Positions 25,157 through 33,408 of a stretch of DNA of 64,000 nucleotides are shown here, piece by piece. The translations under genes were made by a program, and so were the position numbers. Within the stretch, counting starts at the first letter, position 1. Every line of letters starts with the position of its first letter. Source of the DNA: CAVQYV01 sp963718295 [NCBI: uncultured Methylomirabilota bacterium] (GTDB taxonomy: Bacteria; Methylomirabilota; Methylomirabilia; CAVQYV01). The stretch spans positions 5,882 through 69,881 of the forward strand of contig CAVQYV010000014.1 of assembly GCA_963718295.1 (NCBI GenBank), given 5' to 3'. Under the pieces are notes generated by a model that had not been told where the DNA came from, did not search any database, and saw nothing but the letters and a program-made list of their open reading frames with translations.

Positions 25157-26005
25157 ATGCTCAATGCTCAGACCTTCTTCGCCTTCTTCGCCGCCAAGAG
25201 TTGCATGGCATTCCTTGTCTATTGTTGTATCCCATTAGGGCTTCTCGGGCCGATGATGACTCTCGCCCAAGCGGCGGGATCGGATGAGATTCAAGTCTAC
25301 ACCGACGATATCAACGATCCGGGGCAAATCGGCCTTGAGGTGCATGCCAACTATATCATCGATGGCGACCCGAAACCTGCCTATACCGGTGATATCCCGT
25401 CTGATCACCTGCTTCGGATCACCCCGGAGTTTTCCTACGGATTGACGGAGGCCTACGAAGCCGGCCTCTATCTGCCCATGTCCTTGGATAGAGACAGCAA
25501 TTTCTGTCTGGATGGCGCCAAGATACGCTTGAAGTTCATTCCTTCCCTGGGAGACGATCCCTATTTCGGGGGCGTGAACTGGGAGCTCGGGTGCGTTGCC
25601 AAACGCCTGGAAGAAAGTCGCTGGAACATGGAATTGAGGCCGATTTTGGGCTTCAGGCAATCTCCCTGGCTGATTTCCTTCAACCCGATATTGGGATGGG
25701 CGCTGTCCGGTGACGACGGCAGTGGGTGGCCCACCCTGGAGCCAGCGCTCAAGGTGCAATTCGATATCGCATCGGGAATCGGGATCGGCTTCGAGTACTA
25801 TGCTAATCTGGGTAGACTGGATCAGATCCAGCCTCTGCACGAAGAGGAGCATACCATTTATGCGGCCGTCGATCTCAAGAAGGGCCTTTTGGATCTCAAC
25901 CTGGGCCTGGGATATGGTTTGACGGAGAGCGTGGATAAATGGACCGTCAAGCTGATTGCCTCCATACCGATCCCCTCCTGGAATCCTTCAGCGGCTATCC
26001 AGTAG
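25157..26005 (+). CDS. Exported outer-membrane-like protein (transporter/barrel family)
   Basis: A protein of about 282 residues with an N-terminal hydrophobic export signal ending near TLAQAAGSDE. The mature part has the repeated strand pattern (ITPEFSYGLTEAYEAGLYLP, RPILGFRQSPWLISF, LGLGYGLTESVDKWTVKLIAS) typical of small outer-membrane barrels with a final strand ending in an aromatic-poor tail. The start is uncertain: 25157 (AAGGTGG abuts it) or the ATG at 25205. Function unknown. A strong terminator follows at 26129-26190, and metal-transport genes lie beyond it. Confidence 0.65.
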   Translation: MLNAQTFFAFFAAKSCMAFLVYCCIPLGLLGPMMTLAQAAGSDEIQVYTDDINDPGQIGLEVHANYIIDGDPKPAYTGDIPSDHLLRITPEFSYGLTEAYEAGLYLPMSLDRDSNFCLDGAKIRLKFIPSLGDDPYFGGVNWELGCVAKRLEESRWNMELRPILGFRQSPWLISFNPILGWALSGDDGSGWPTLEPALKVQFDIASGIGIGFEYYANLGRLDQIQPLHEEEHTIYAAVDLKKGLLDLNLGLGYGLTESVDKWTVKLIASIPIPSWNPSAAIQ

Positions 26006-26024
26006 AGCCAATGAAAAAAAGAGA

Positions 26025-26053
26025 TTGACAAGGGGCACCCTTTTGGGTTAATT
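26025..26053 (+). promoter_or_regulatory. Weak candidate promoter ahead of the nickel/cobalt transport genes
   Basis: TTGACA (26025-26030), 17-nt spacer, TTAATT (26048-26053, poor -10). A TACAAT lies at 26060-26065 but at the wrong distance. If used, the leader would include the terminator at 26129-26190 before cbiM. Confidence 0.25.
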
Positions 26054-26128
26054 GGAAGGTACAATGGATTATGGGCCCGAAGGCCCGGTCGGCAAGCAGG
26101 ACTAATAGAAGATAAATCATAGAAGATA

Positions 26129-26190
26129 AAAGAGCCACGAAGGCTCATTGCTGTCTGAAGACAGAATGGCTTCGTGGCTCTTTGTTTTTT
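26129..26190 (+). terminator. Strong rho-independent terminator
   Basis: A 14-bp perfect stem (26129-26142 with 26170-26183, AGAGCCACGAAG core) closes around a smaller hairpin (TGTCT/AGACA) and is followed by TTTGTTTTTT. It may end the 25157-26005 transcript or act as a leader attenuator for the cbiM operon. Confidence 0.85.
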
Positions 26191-26278
26191 AGGAAGGTCG
26201 GCCAGGGTTGCCGAAGCTATGGGCCGATGCTGAAATCCCATCGGATCCCTCTCGGGGGTGCGTGAAAGGAAAGAGGAA

Positions 26279-26974
26279 ATGCATATTCCGGACGGATATC
26301 TTGGACCGCCCACCTATTTGAGTCTCTATGCAGCCTGTGTACCCTTCTGGGTGGCCGCATCGGCCAAGGTGAAGAAGGGGTTGAAGTCGGTTCAAGTCCC
26401 CTTTCTGGCGTTGGGGGCAGCCTTCAACTTCGTGATCATGATGATCAATGTCCCGATCCCGGGCGGGACCACAGGCCATGCCACCGGTGTGCCCCTGGTG
26501 GCGATGCTATTGGGCCCATGGCCCGCGATCATCACTTCCTCTATCGCTCTGGCCATTCAGGCCCTGCTCTTTGGCGACGGGGGAATCATGTCCTTGGGCG
26601 CGAATTGCTTCAACATCTCTATCGTCGGGGCCTTGGTAGGGTATTCTCTGTACCGTTTCATTTCCTGGAATTCCAGCGAGAAGTCAAAGAGGAGATTGGT
26701 CGCAGCTGGCCTCTCCTCTTACATTGCCGTGAATCTGGGAGCCCTGTTGACCGCGGTAGAGGTGGGCATTCAGCCCCTCCTGCACACGGGGGCTGATGGC
26801 AGGCCCCTCTACAGCCCCTTTCCCATTCAGATCACGGTCCCCGGCATCATGATTCAGCATCTGGCGATCTTCAGTTTTATAGAGGTGATCATGACCGTTT
26901 TAGCCATGGCCTATTTTCAACGATCTCACCCGGAATGGCTCAAGGGTGCTCTTTACGGGTCGGCGGGAGACTGA
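26279..26974 (+). CDS. cbiM: ECF nickel/cobalt transporter S component CbiM
   Basis: A 231-residue membrane protein. The start MHIPDGYLG is diagnostic: the N-terminal Met-His is part of the metal site in CbiM/NikM, so the ATG at 26279 (after AGGAAAGAGGAA) is chosen over an upstream frame. About six to seven membrane helices are visible, with the conserved PIPGGTTGHATG loop and LFGDGGI. It has no fused CbiN domain. It is the first gene of a metal-uptake locus that continues to the CbiO gene at 30439. Confidence 0.95.
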   Translation: MHIPDGYLGPPTYLSLYAACVPFWVAASAKVKKGLKSVQVPFLALGAAFNFVIMMINVPIPGGTTGHATGVPLVAMLLGPWPAIITSSIALAIQALLFGDGGIMSLGANCFNISIVGALVGYSLYRFISWNSSEKSKRRLVAAGLSSYIAVNLGALLTAVEVGIQPLLHTGADGRPLYSPFPIQITVPGIMIQHLAIFSFIEVIMTVLAMAYFQRSHPEWLKGALYGSAGD

Positions 26975-27139
26975 GGAAGGATTAGGACCAAGAAGATCTA
27001 TGGGCGGGCAATCCAACAAATTAGCTCGGGGAGGAGGCGGAAGGTGTTTTGCGAGAGCGATTCTCGCAGCCTGCTGCCGGGAGCTCCGATTTCCCGGGGC
27101 CAGACTGGGAGCATCGTCACCCATCACAGGAGGAGAGAA

Positions 27140-27853
27140 ATGCACAATCGAATTGCTATCTTCGCTCTATCCTTTCTCCTAATGGTAGTCAGCGGCTCTT
27201 TCGCCCATGATTTCTGGGTGGAAAAGGCAGGGACGACCCTCAAGGTAGTTTATGGCCACGGCGCCCAGAGGCTTCCCTACGATCCTTCCACGATCAAGGA
27301 TGTAAGAGGATTTGATGGTCAGGGGAAAGAGATTCAGGTCGGAGTAGAGAAGAAAAAGGATAGCGCCCTGTTGGTTCCGAAAGGGGAGGCCGCAGTGATC
27401 ACCATGATGGTGGATGACGGGTTCTGGGTGAAGACCATCATGGGTCTAAAAAAGATGTCCAAGAGACAGGCAGGCAAGAGGGTGATCGATGCCTATCAGG
27501 CGATGGATTGCTCGAAGGCAGTCCTGGCTTGGGGGGAGGCAGTAGGGAAGCCCCTGGGACTCAAGCTGGAGATCGTTCCCCTGCAAAATATCTTCGAGGT
27601 GAAGGCGGGCCATAAGTTACCGGTAAAGGTCCTTTTGGACGGAGAGCCTCTGGCGAATGTAGAAGTGGAGTCCGTCGAGCACACCAGGACAGCGAAGACA
27701 GATGCGAGGGGCATCGCAGAGGTCCCGCTTTCCGGAGAGGGGTTGAAGGTGATTACTGCCCGGCACCGGCTGCCACTGAAGGGAAATCCGGACGCCGATT
27801 CCTTGAAGCTCACTGCTACCCTGACCTTCGGGGAAAAGGGAGGGGGCAAGTAG
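27140..27853 (+). CDS. DUF4198 periplasmic protein (NikK-like)
   Basis: A 237-residue protein with a signal peptide (ending SFAHDFWV). The start of the mature part, His-Asp-Phe-Trp, is the hallmark of DUF4198 proteins. A second Ig-like module near the C-terminus has PVKVLLDGEPLANVEVE. Such proteins occur beside CbiM/NikM transporters as extra periplasmic components (NikK) and probably deliver or sense Ni or Co. AGGAGAGAA precedes the ATG. It lies 165 nt after cbiM and 1 nt before the NikL-like gene. Confidence 0.8.
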   Translation: MHNRIAIFALSFLLMVVSGSFAHDFWVEKAGTTLKVVYGHGAQRLPYDPSTIKDVRGFDGQGKEIQVGVEKKKDSALLVPKGEAAVITMMVDDGFWVKTIMGLKKMSKRQAGKRVIDAYQAMDCSKAVLAWGEAVGKPLGLKLEIVPLQNIFEVKAGHKLPVKVLLDGEPLANVEVESVEHTRTAKTDARGIAEVPLSGEGLKVITARHRLPLKGNPDADSLKLTATLTFGEKGGGK

Positions 27854-27854
27854 G

Positions 27855-28310
27855 ATGAAAAAGCTGATATTGCTCATCATCACCTGCTTTTTCTGCTTGG
27901 CCGTGCCCCTCTTTTCTTATGCCCACACGGTCAACTATCAGGTGGAGAACAAAGGCGTGACTGTCAGGGTATTCTATGCGGAGAATGACCCTGCGAGTTA
28001 CGCCGAATATGAAGTTCATGGCCCTGGCGACGATCTTCCGCACCAGAAGGGGCGAACGGATAAGAACGGCTGCGTCAGCTTCCTGCCGGACAGAAAGGGG
28101 GTCTGGAAAGTCAAGGTGTGGGGGGAGTCTGAGCATGGTTTCCACGGCACTGACGTATCCGTGGAGATCGAGGAGGGGCTGATGGTGAAAGGCTTCAAGA
28201 AGCCCTTGGTGGCGACCCATCTCAAGCTATTCGTTGGAGTGAGCCTCATCTTGGGCCTCTTCGGTGTGATCACCCTTTGGAAGAACTGGAGAGGGAGGAA
28301 AAAGGCTTGA
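27855..28310 (+). CDS. NikL-like membrane-anchored periplasmic protein
   Basis: A 151-residue protein with a signal peptide (ending FSYAHTVN), an Ig-like domain (about residues 25-110, YEVHGPGDDLPHQKGRTDKNG) and one C-terminal membrane helix (LKLFVGVSLILGLFGVITLW). It ends in a basic tail. This is the layout of NikL, an accessory part of some nickel ECF transporters. The mature N-terminus starts with His after the cleavage site, a possible metal ligand. Tightly linked to the DUF4198 gene. Confidence 0.72.
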   Translation: MKKLILLIITCFFCLAVPLFSYAHTVNYQVENKGVTVRVFYAENDPASYAEYEVHGPGDDLPHQKGRTDKNGCVSFLPDRKGVWKVKVWGESEHGFHGTDVSVEIEEGLMVKGFKKPLVATHLKLFVGVSLILGLFGVITLWKNWRGRKKA

Positions 28311-28373
28311 GGCTTGAGCATGGATGACGCAGGTTATTTCCTCTGATTTCACTTTCACCTATAGGAGGAGCGC

Positions 28374-29369
28374 ATGTTCAGGATGAGATGGTTCGGCTTG
28401 AATCTCTTCGCAGCTCTAATCATCAGCTCTGGGGTTATTCTACCCGCCCAGTCCTGGGCCCATCACGGAGCAGTGAGCCTGGTGTACGGGCCCGGGGCGC
28501 CCATCTCCACCAGCTCCGCCCTGACCCTTCCTCAGGGAGGGTTTCTGGTCATGGCCAAAGTCGAGCAGGCTGAGTGGAGGAAATTCGACTGGGCCAGGCC
28601 GGAGAACAAGGACGAGTTCACTTTCGCTTCCCTCGGCCTGGGTTATGGTTTCACCCCCTATCTGACGAGCACCCTCTTTATTCCCTATGTGGTCAAGCAG
28701 CAGGACAGGCTCGGAGACTCCTATGGGGGAGGGGATGCCCTCGCCCTCTTTCAATTGGGATTCAATTACGATTCCGGCAAGGGGTTTGGTTTGAACACCC
28801 CGGATGAGACGGCCATGTCCCTCGAGGCGTCTACCAAGACCTTCTTTTCCATATACGCGGGCGGCTCGGCCCCCAGCGGCGAGAGCCACAACGAGGACGA
28901 GTTCGGAGAGGAGTTCGAGCGGGGGATGCAGCCGGGGTTTCGCAGCCCCACCTTCTTGATCGGTCTGTCGGCGACCAAATATCTCTTTCACGGCTTGACC
29001 CTATGCGCCGATGCGGAGTATACCATCTTCACCGAGAAGGACGATTTCAAGTTCGGCAACGAGTTCAAGGTGGACCTGGCGGGGGTATACGATCTCGTGA
29101 CCAAGCCGGGAGTGGCGGGCCTGCAGGGTATCCTCGAGCTGAATCTGCTCAATGTGGCTAAAGACGAAGAAGGGGGGAAGGGAATTCCTAACTCCGGAGG
29201 GACGATCCTTTATGTATCCCCGGGGCTCCGCGTCAATTTCCCTCCGGTGAGCCTGGGATTCCTGTTGAAATTTCCTGCCTGGAAGGATTTGAACCGCCAG
29301 AGCGAGCAGCAAGGGGCGGAGGGACTGGAGAAGTATCGCGCTATTGTCAGCCTGTCCGTTTTCTTCTAA
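28374..29369 (+). CDS. Outer-membrane barrel in the nickel/cobalt locus
   Basis: A 331-residue protein with a signal peptide ending AQSWAHHGAVSL, so the mature protein begins with two His. Strand-rich sequence with repeated aromatic girdles (FTFASLGLGYGFTPYLTSTLFIPYV ... FLIGLSATKYLFHGLTLCADAEYTIF) and a final IVSLSVFF, ending in Phe as outer-membrane barrels do. It lies within the ECF transport locus between the NikL-like gene and cbiQ. It could be a metal-specific outer-membrane channel. A GGAGGAG site lies just upstream of the ATG. Confidence 0.7.
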   Translation: MFRMRWFGLNLFAALIISSGVILPAQSWAHHGAVSLVYGPGAPISTSSALTLPQGGFLVMAKVEQAEWRKFDWARPENKDEFTFASLGLGYGFTPYLTSTLFIPYVVKQQDRLGDSYGGGDALALFQLGFNYDSGKGFGLNTPDETAMSLEASTKTFFSIYAGGSAPSGESHNEDEFGEEFERGMQPGFRSPTFLIGLSATKYLFHGLTLCADAEYTIFTEKDDFKFGNEFKVDLAGVYDLVTKPGVAGLQGILELNLLNVAKDEEGGKGIPNSGGTILYVSPGLRVNFPPVSLGFLLKFPAWKDLNRQSEQQGAEGLEKYRAIVSLSVFF

Positions 29370-29438
29370 TAGGCGGAATGAAGTGGCAAACTTTGGCGCG
29401 AGGAAGGGATTTCTTTCCTGCAAAGGAGAGCGACGATC

Positions 29439-30389
29439 TTGACACCCAAGTGGATGATATCATCAGAGCCGGCGGCGAATCAGCCCCTGCAGCTACCCCT
29501 TCACTCAGGGAACAAGGGACTACGCAAGAGGTCTTTTCTCGAAAAAACCCTGGTGGAGCTCACCTCCGTGCTCCAGGAGTCCGTTTTCTCGGAGGCCTAT
29601 GCCTCTCTCCCCGGCCTTCTGCAGGGTCTCGACCCTCGGGTTAAATTCGCCGCGCTCCTTTTCTTTCTGGTTGTAGCCAGCCTGGTGCATTCGATCCCGG
29701 TCCTGGTGGGGATCTATCTTCTCACCCTGGTGCTGGCCCAGCTCTCCCGGATTGGTCTGCCCTTCTTCATCAAGCGGGTCTGGCTGTTCATTCCGATCTT
29801 CGCAGGGATCATCGCGCTGCCTGCCATCTTCAATGTGATCACGCCGGGGGAGGTTTGGGTGCCCATATTTCATCTGCCCCGGGCCTATTCCTGGGGACCG
29901 TATCATATCCCCCAGGTGGTGGGCATCAGCCGGCAGGGAACCATGGGGGCCCTGGTATTTTTGTGCCGGGTGGCGGCCTCGGTCTCGTTGGTGGTGCTGG
30001 TTACCCTGAGCACTCGTTGGGACCATCTGTTAAAGGCCCTTCGAGTAGTCAGGATTCCCCAGATCTTCGTCCTGACCCTGGGGATGACCTATCGCTACAT
30101 CCAGCTTCTGGCCAGGCTGGTTCAGGAGATGTATTGGGCGAAAAAGAGCCGGACCCTCAAGTTCTCGAAGATCAGGGCGGAACAGGGCTGGATTGCCTCG
30201 CGCATGGCAACCCTGTTTCGCAAATCCCTTCAGCTCAGCCAACAGGTGCATGGGGCCATGCGCTCCCGGGGGTTCGACGGAGAAGCAAGGACCCTGCAGA
30301 CCTTCCAGGTAAGGGCCAGGGACTATGTGGCGATCCTTACCTCTGTGTTCCTGGGGAGCCTCCTTCTCTGGTGGGATCGCCTTCTGTGA
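29439..30389 (+). CDS. cbiQ: ECF transporter T component CbiQ
   Basis: A 316-residue membrane protein with the EcfT pattern: five or so helices (SIPVLVGIYLLTLVLAQL, VWLFIPIFAGIIALPAIF), then the cytoplasmic coupling helices ending in HGAMRSRGFDGEA, whose ARG-type motif contacts the ATPase. The N-terminus is longer than in most CbiQ. The TTG start is supported by AAAGGAGAG 7 nt upstream. It couples CbiM to CbiO. Confidence 0.9.
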   Translation: MTPKWMISSEPAANQPLQLPLHSGNKGLRKRSFLEKTLVELTSVLQESVFSEAYASLPGLLQGLDPRVKFAALLFFLVVASLVHSIPVLVGIYLLTLVLAQLSRIGLPFFIKRVWLFIPIFAGIIALPAIFNVITPGEVWVPIFHLPRAYSWGPYHIPQVVGISRQGTMGALVFLCRVAASVSLVVLVTLSTRWDHLLKALRVVRIPQIFVLTLGMTYRYIQLLARLVQEMYWAKKSRTLKFSKIRAEQGWIASRMATLFRKSLQLSQQVHGAMRSRGFDGEARTLQTFQVRARDYVAILTSVFLGSLLLWWDRLL

Positions 30390-30438
30390 TCCCAATGTCC
30401 CAATGGGGTTTTCAAATCAGGGTGTTGCGGAGGAAGAC

Positions 30439-31284
30439 ATGTCCACCCCGGTATTTCGGCTGACAGGCGTCAGCTACTACTATCTAAACAAAATACCCGC
30501 GGTTCGAGATGTGAGCCTGGAGGTGCTGCCGGGGGAGCGCATCGCCATCCTGGGTGCCAATGGATCGGGGAAATCAACCCTCATGCATCTCTTGGATGGA
30601 CTCCTTCTTCCTTCCTCGGGCGAGCTTTTGGCCTTCGGCCAGGAGATGACGGAAAAGAGATTGGAGGATCCGGAGTTCAATCGCCTTTTCCGGGCCAAGG
30701 TGGGATTCCTGTTCCAGAATCCAGATGTGCAGCTTTTCTGCTCCAATGTGTGGGATGAGGTGGCCTTTGGCCCACTCCAGTTAGATCTGCCGCGGGAGGA
30801 GGTCTTGCGTCGCGTCGAAGATGTGATGGAGATGTTAGGGATTGGGGAATTGAGGGATCGGCCCCCCTATGCCCTGAGCGGAGGGGAGAAGAGAAGGGTA
30901 GCCATCGGCTCCATCCTTTCCATGAATCCCCAGGTGCTGATCCTGGATGAGCCCACCAACGGCCTGGATCCACGGACCCAGCAATGGCTGATCGAGCTGC
31001 TGGCCGAGCTGCATCTGGCGGGGAAAACCCTCATCACCGCCACCCACGACCTCTCCATCGTGGATGAGATCGCAGACCGGGTCCTGGTCATGAATGAGAG
31101 CCATAGCGTAGTGGCCGAGGGACCCGCCTCCAAAATCCTGAATGACTTCGACCTGCTCCTGGAGGTGAACCTCATCCACGAGCATGTTCACCGCCATGGG
31201 GATATCATCCACCATCACGGACATACCCATTTCTTTACCCATGACCACCCTCACAGCGATGAGGGGGAATCGAAAAGGAAATAG
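30439..31284 (+). CDS. cbiO: ECF transporter ATPase CbiO with His-rich tail
   Basis: A 281-residue ABC ATPase: Walker A GANGSGKST, Q-loop FLFQNPDVQLF (typical of EcfA/CbiO), signature LSGGEKRRVAIG, Walker B LILDEPTNGLD and a switch His in ATHD. The last 35 residues contain about 14 His, a likely metal-binding tail for Ni or Co. The ATG at 30439 is used because CGGAGGAAG precedes it. It closes the transport locus. Confidence 0.93.
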   Translation: MSTPVFRLTGVSYYYLNKIPAVRDVSLEVLPGERIAILGANGSGKSTLMHLLDGLLLPSSGELLAFGQEMTEKRLEDPEFNRLFRAKVGFLFQNPDVQLFCSNVWDEVAFGPLQLDLPREEVLRRVEDVMEMLGIGELRDRPPYALSGGEKRRVAIGSILSMNPQVLILDEPTNGLDPRTQQWLIELLAELHLAGKTLITATHDLSIVDEIADRVLVMNESHSVVAEGPASKILNDFDLLLEVNLIHEHVHRHGDIIHHHGHTHFFTHDHPHSDEGESKRK

Positions 31285-31385
31285 CAGCAAGGCCTCTTAA
31301 GCTTCCCTGCCCTTCCGTTGTTCCCTCCCCTCCCCATTCGGTGAGATCCCCTGCCGGCGGCCCTTAATGCGGTTCCATGAGGGCC

Positions 31386-31772
31386 CTACTTCGGCTGGGC
31401 GGCTGCCCTCTCCCGCAGCAGCTTCTCGATCCCCGGTGGCGAGTAGAAGAATGCGATGCATAAGTTATCCGTGGAGGTGTTGGTGAAACCATGTTGACAT
31501 CCTTGGGGTGTCAGGACGACGCTACCTTTGCTGACCTTATATTCTTTTCCCTCCACGGTAGCGATGCCACGGCCGTCATAGACGAACATGATCTCCTCTT
31601 CCCCGGTATGGGCGTGGTAAGGAATACTGCTTCCGGGAGGCACATCCACGGTCCCCATCAAGAACTCCTTGGTATCGGAGTTTGCGGGTTCCACGATCAG
31701 ATGGACGGTCCGGTCCGGCCCCCTGAACTCTAACCTCTCTCCCTCTTCCTTGCGAAATACGAGCTTTTTCAA
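31386..31772 (-). CDS. Single-domain cupin
   Basis: A 128-residue protein with the cupin metal motif: YHAHTGEEEIMFVYDG (His-x-His, Glu) in the first box and the second His in TPQGCQHGFTN. Such small cupins are dioxygenases, isomerases or sensors. Its ATG overlaps the stop of the upstream acyltransferase-like gene (ATGA), so the two are translated together. The substrate is unknown. Confidence 0.87.
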   Translation of the reverse strand: MKKLVFRKEEGERLEFRGPDRTVHLIVEPANSDTKEFLMGTVDVPPGSSIPYHAHTGEEEIMFVYDGRGIATVEGKEYKVSKGSVVLTPQGCQHGFTNTSTDNLCIAFFYSPPGIEKLLRERAAAQPK

Positions 31773-32554
31773 ACCTCTTCTCCTTTCCTTTCCTCAAGTG
31801 ATCCGGCCGAGGTTCTTTCCTCGGGACCGCATCCCTTCGAAGATGCCGCCTCAGAGTCAAAGCCTGCAAGCGTGCAGGTCGGCTTTTGATAGCCCACGAC
31901 TGCTCCATCGGGTATCCTGAAATAGTACGGAGAGAGCACCGTGTTGGGCAACGTCCTCACGTGATCTCCAATTTCAATCATGCCCATCGCCGCGCCGGTG
32001 GAAATCTTACAATCGGAGCCGATGGAGACGACCCCGAAACGAAACTTGCCCAGCCCTTCATAGGCATGGACGGTGACCCGGGTGAAGGCCCCGAGCAGGG
32101 TGCGATCGCCAACAAAGATGAGCTCTGGCCGGAAATGGTCCAGCCAGACCCCCATCATGATTTCGGTATCCCGTCCAATATGGACACCTAAGAGGCGATA
32201 AAGGCGGATCTTGAAGGGAGAGCCTTTCAGCACCATGGCCGAAAAGATCGCCAGCAGGTTGACAGTGCGCCGGAGCCAACCCAAGTTCACATCACGCCAG
32301 TTCACGGCGTTTTTCTCCGAGGGATTTCCCAGTCCATAGATCGTATAGTGCCGCTTGCGTACCTTGAAAAAGGCCTCCAAATTGGCCCTCCCCTCCGGAG
32401 TCCGGGGATCGAGTTCCTTCACATTTATGCCTCTCCCCGAGGAGGTCTTGGAAATGAAGATATCCCGACCCTTCCGCTGGGAATATTGGATGCAGCGGGA
32501 GAGGATCTCGCGAGTCACCCGCTCCATCGTCTCTTGGATCTCTTTCTCCCACAT
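31769..32554 (-). CDS. Left-handed beta-helix (hexapeptide) acyltransferase-like protein
   Basis: A 261-residue protein. The N-terminal 90 residues are helical and charged. The middle shows imperfect hexapeptide turns (GVHIGRDTEI, IFVGDRTLLG, VVSIGSDCKIS, MIEIGDHVRT, DGAVVGYQKP) of the LbH fold found in O-acetyl and acyl transferases. A conserved catalytic His can be proposed only loosely (HAYEG). Start at 32554 chosen for GGCGGAG 8 nt upstream. It is followed by a cupin, which suggests modification of a sugar or acyl compound. A promoter lies at 32602-32630. Confidence 0.75.
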   Translation of the reverse strand: MWEKEIQETMERVTREILSRCIQYSQRKGRDIFISKTSSGRGINVKELDPRTPEGRANLEAFFKVRKRHYTIYGLGNPSEKNAVNWRDVNLGWLRRTVNLLAIFSAMVLKGSPFKIRLYRLLGVHIGRDTEIMMGVWLDHFRPELIFVGDRTLLGAFTRVTVHAYEGLGKFRFGVVSIGSDCKISTGAAMGMIEIGDHVRTLPNTVLSPYYFRIPDGAVVGYQKPTCTLAGFDSEAASSKGCGPEERTSAGSLEERKGEEV

Positions 32555-32601
32555 GATGTGAACTCCGCCCCTCAATGGTTCAAATGTCTTCTGTAGGCGG
32601 A

Positions 32602-32630
32602 AAGATATAATCTCTTGCTGCTCCTGTCAA
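32602..32630 (-). promoter_or_regulatory. Candidate sigma-70 promoter for the acyltransferase-cupin pair
   Basis: On the minus strand TTGACA (32630-32625), a 17-nt spacer and TATCTT (32607-32602, 4 of 6). The leader to the ATG at 32554 would be about 40 nt. Confidence 0.45.
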
Positions 32631-32690
32631 TGAGCAGGAGGAGGCTCGCCCTGCAAATCTCATGTCAGGCTCTACGGCGCGGCACCCATC

Positions 32691-32719
32691 TTGACAGGGG
32701 GTTGCGATTATTGTATGAA
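32691..32719 (+). promoter_or_regulatory. Sigma-70 promoter of the cobalamin gene cluster
   Basis: TTGACA (32691-32696), exactly 17 nt, TATGAA (32714-32719). It starts a leader of about 155 nt before cobU that ends in a terminator-like hairpin. Confidence 0.55.
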
Positions 32720-32832
32720 ACACACAGATCTGGCATTTAGGGTAAGGATGCAGGATGCGGTGGGCCTGTTGGGGCTCGCTTCACGAGAGGCTTCTTCGAT
32801 GTTCGGACAGATGGAGATAATCTGCTGAAATC

Positions 32833-32869
32833 AACCCTCAGCCGGAAGAAGGCAGAGGGTTTTTCGTTT
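32833..32869 (+). terminator. Terminator-like hairpin at the end of the cobU leader
   Basis: A 7-bp stem AACCCTC/GAGGGTT (32833-32839 with 32855-32861) encloses a GCC/GGC stem and is followed by TTTCGTTT. It lies 12 nt before the cobU start and overlaps nothing else, so it looks like an attenuator. I do not see a cobalamin-riboswitch B12 box in the leader. Confidence 0.6.
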
Positions 32870-32880
32870 AAGGGGATGAT

Positions 32881-33405
32881 ATGATGACTCTCATTCTCGG
32901 TGGGGCCCGCAGTGGCAAGAGCGAGCTGGCCCTGCGATTAGCCCAGGAGGTCCCGGGGCGCAGGGCGTTTGTGGCCACTGCCCAGGCCAGCGACGCGGAG
33001 ATGGTGGAGCGCATCGAGCGCCATCAAAGGAGGAGAGGGCCAGGCTGGGAGCTCTTCGAGGAACCCCTGGAGGTCGGATGTCTCCTGCGGCGGATCGGAC
33101 CCCAATTCGAGGTCATCCTGGTGGATTGCCTTACCCTCTGGATCTCCAATCGTCTCATGGCCGCGGGGGAAAATCGGGACGAGGAGACCCTGGGGGAGGA
33201 ATTGGAGCGAATCCGGGAAATCGGCGACCAGCCCGGCCTTCAGCTCTTCCTGGTGAGCAACGAGGTGGGGATGGGGATCGTGCCGGATAATGCCCTGGCC
33301 CGAGCCTTTCGCGATTGGACCGGCAGAGCCCATCAGAGCCTGGCCCAGGCCGCGGATGTCGTCTATTTCTGTGTGGCCGGCCTGCCCATGAAGCTGAAAG
33401 GCTGA
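32881..33405 (+). CDS. cobU: Adenosylcobinamide kinase / cobinamide-phosphate guanylyltransferase
   Basis: A 174-residue enzyme. The P-loop GGARSGKS at the N-terminus and the His in IERHQRRRG (the guanylylated residue in CobU) identify it. It phosphorylates adenosylcobinamide and attaches GMP, the first steps of nucleotide-loop assembly. AAGGGG lies 5-8 nt before two consecutive ATGs. It is the first of five leftover-loop genes cobU, cbiX, cobT, cobS, cobC in one direction. Confidence 0.95.
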   Translation: MMTLILGGARSGKSELALRLAQEVPGRRAFVATAQASDAEMVERIERHQRRRGPGWELFEEPLEVGCLLRRIGPQFEVILVDCLTLWISNRLMAAGENRDEETLGEELERIREIGDQPGLQLFLVSNEVGMGIVPDNALARAFRDWTGRAHQSLAQAADVVYFCVAGLPMKLKG

Positions 33406-33408
33406 GCG

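Noticed and set aside
32600-32880. Cobalamin riboswitch ahead of cobU
   Set aside because: No B12 box or core helices were recognised; only the promoter and terminator-like hairpin are supported.
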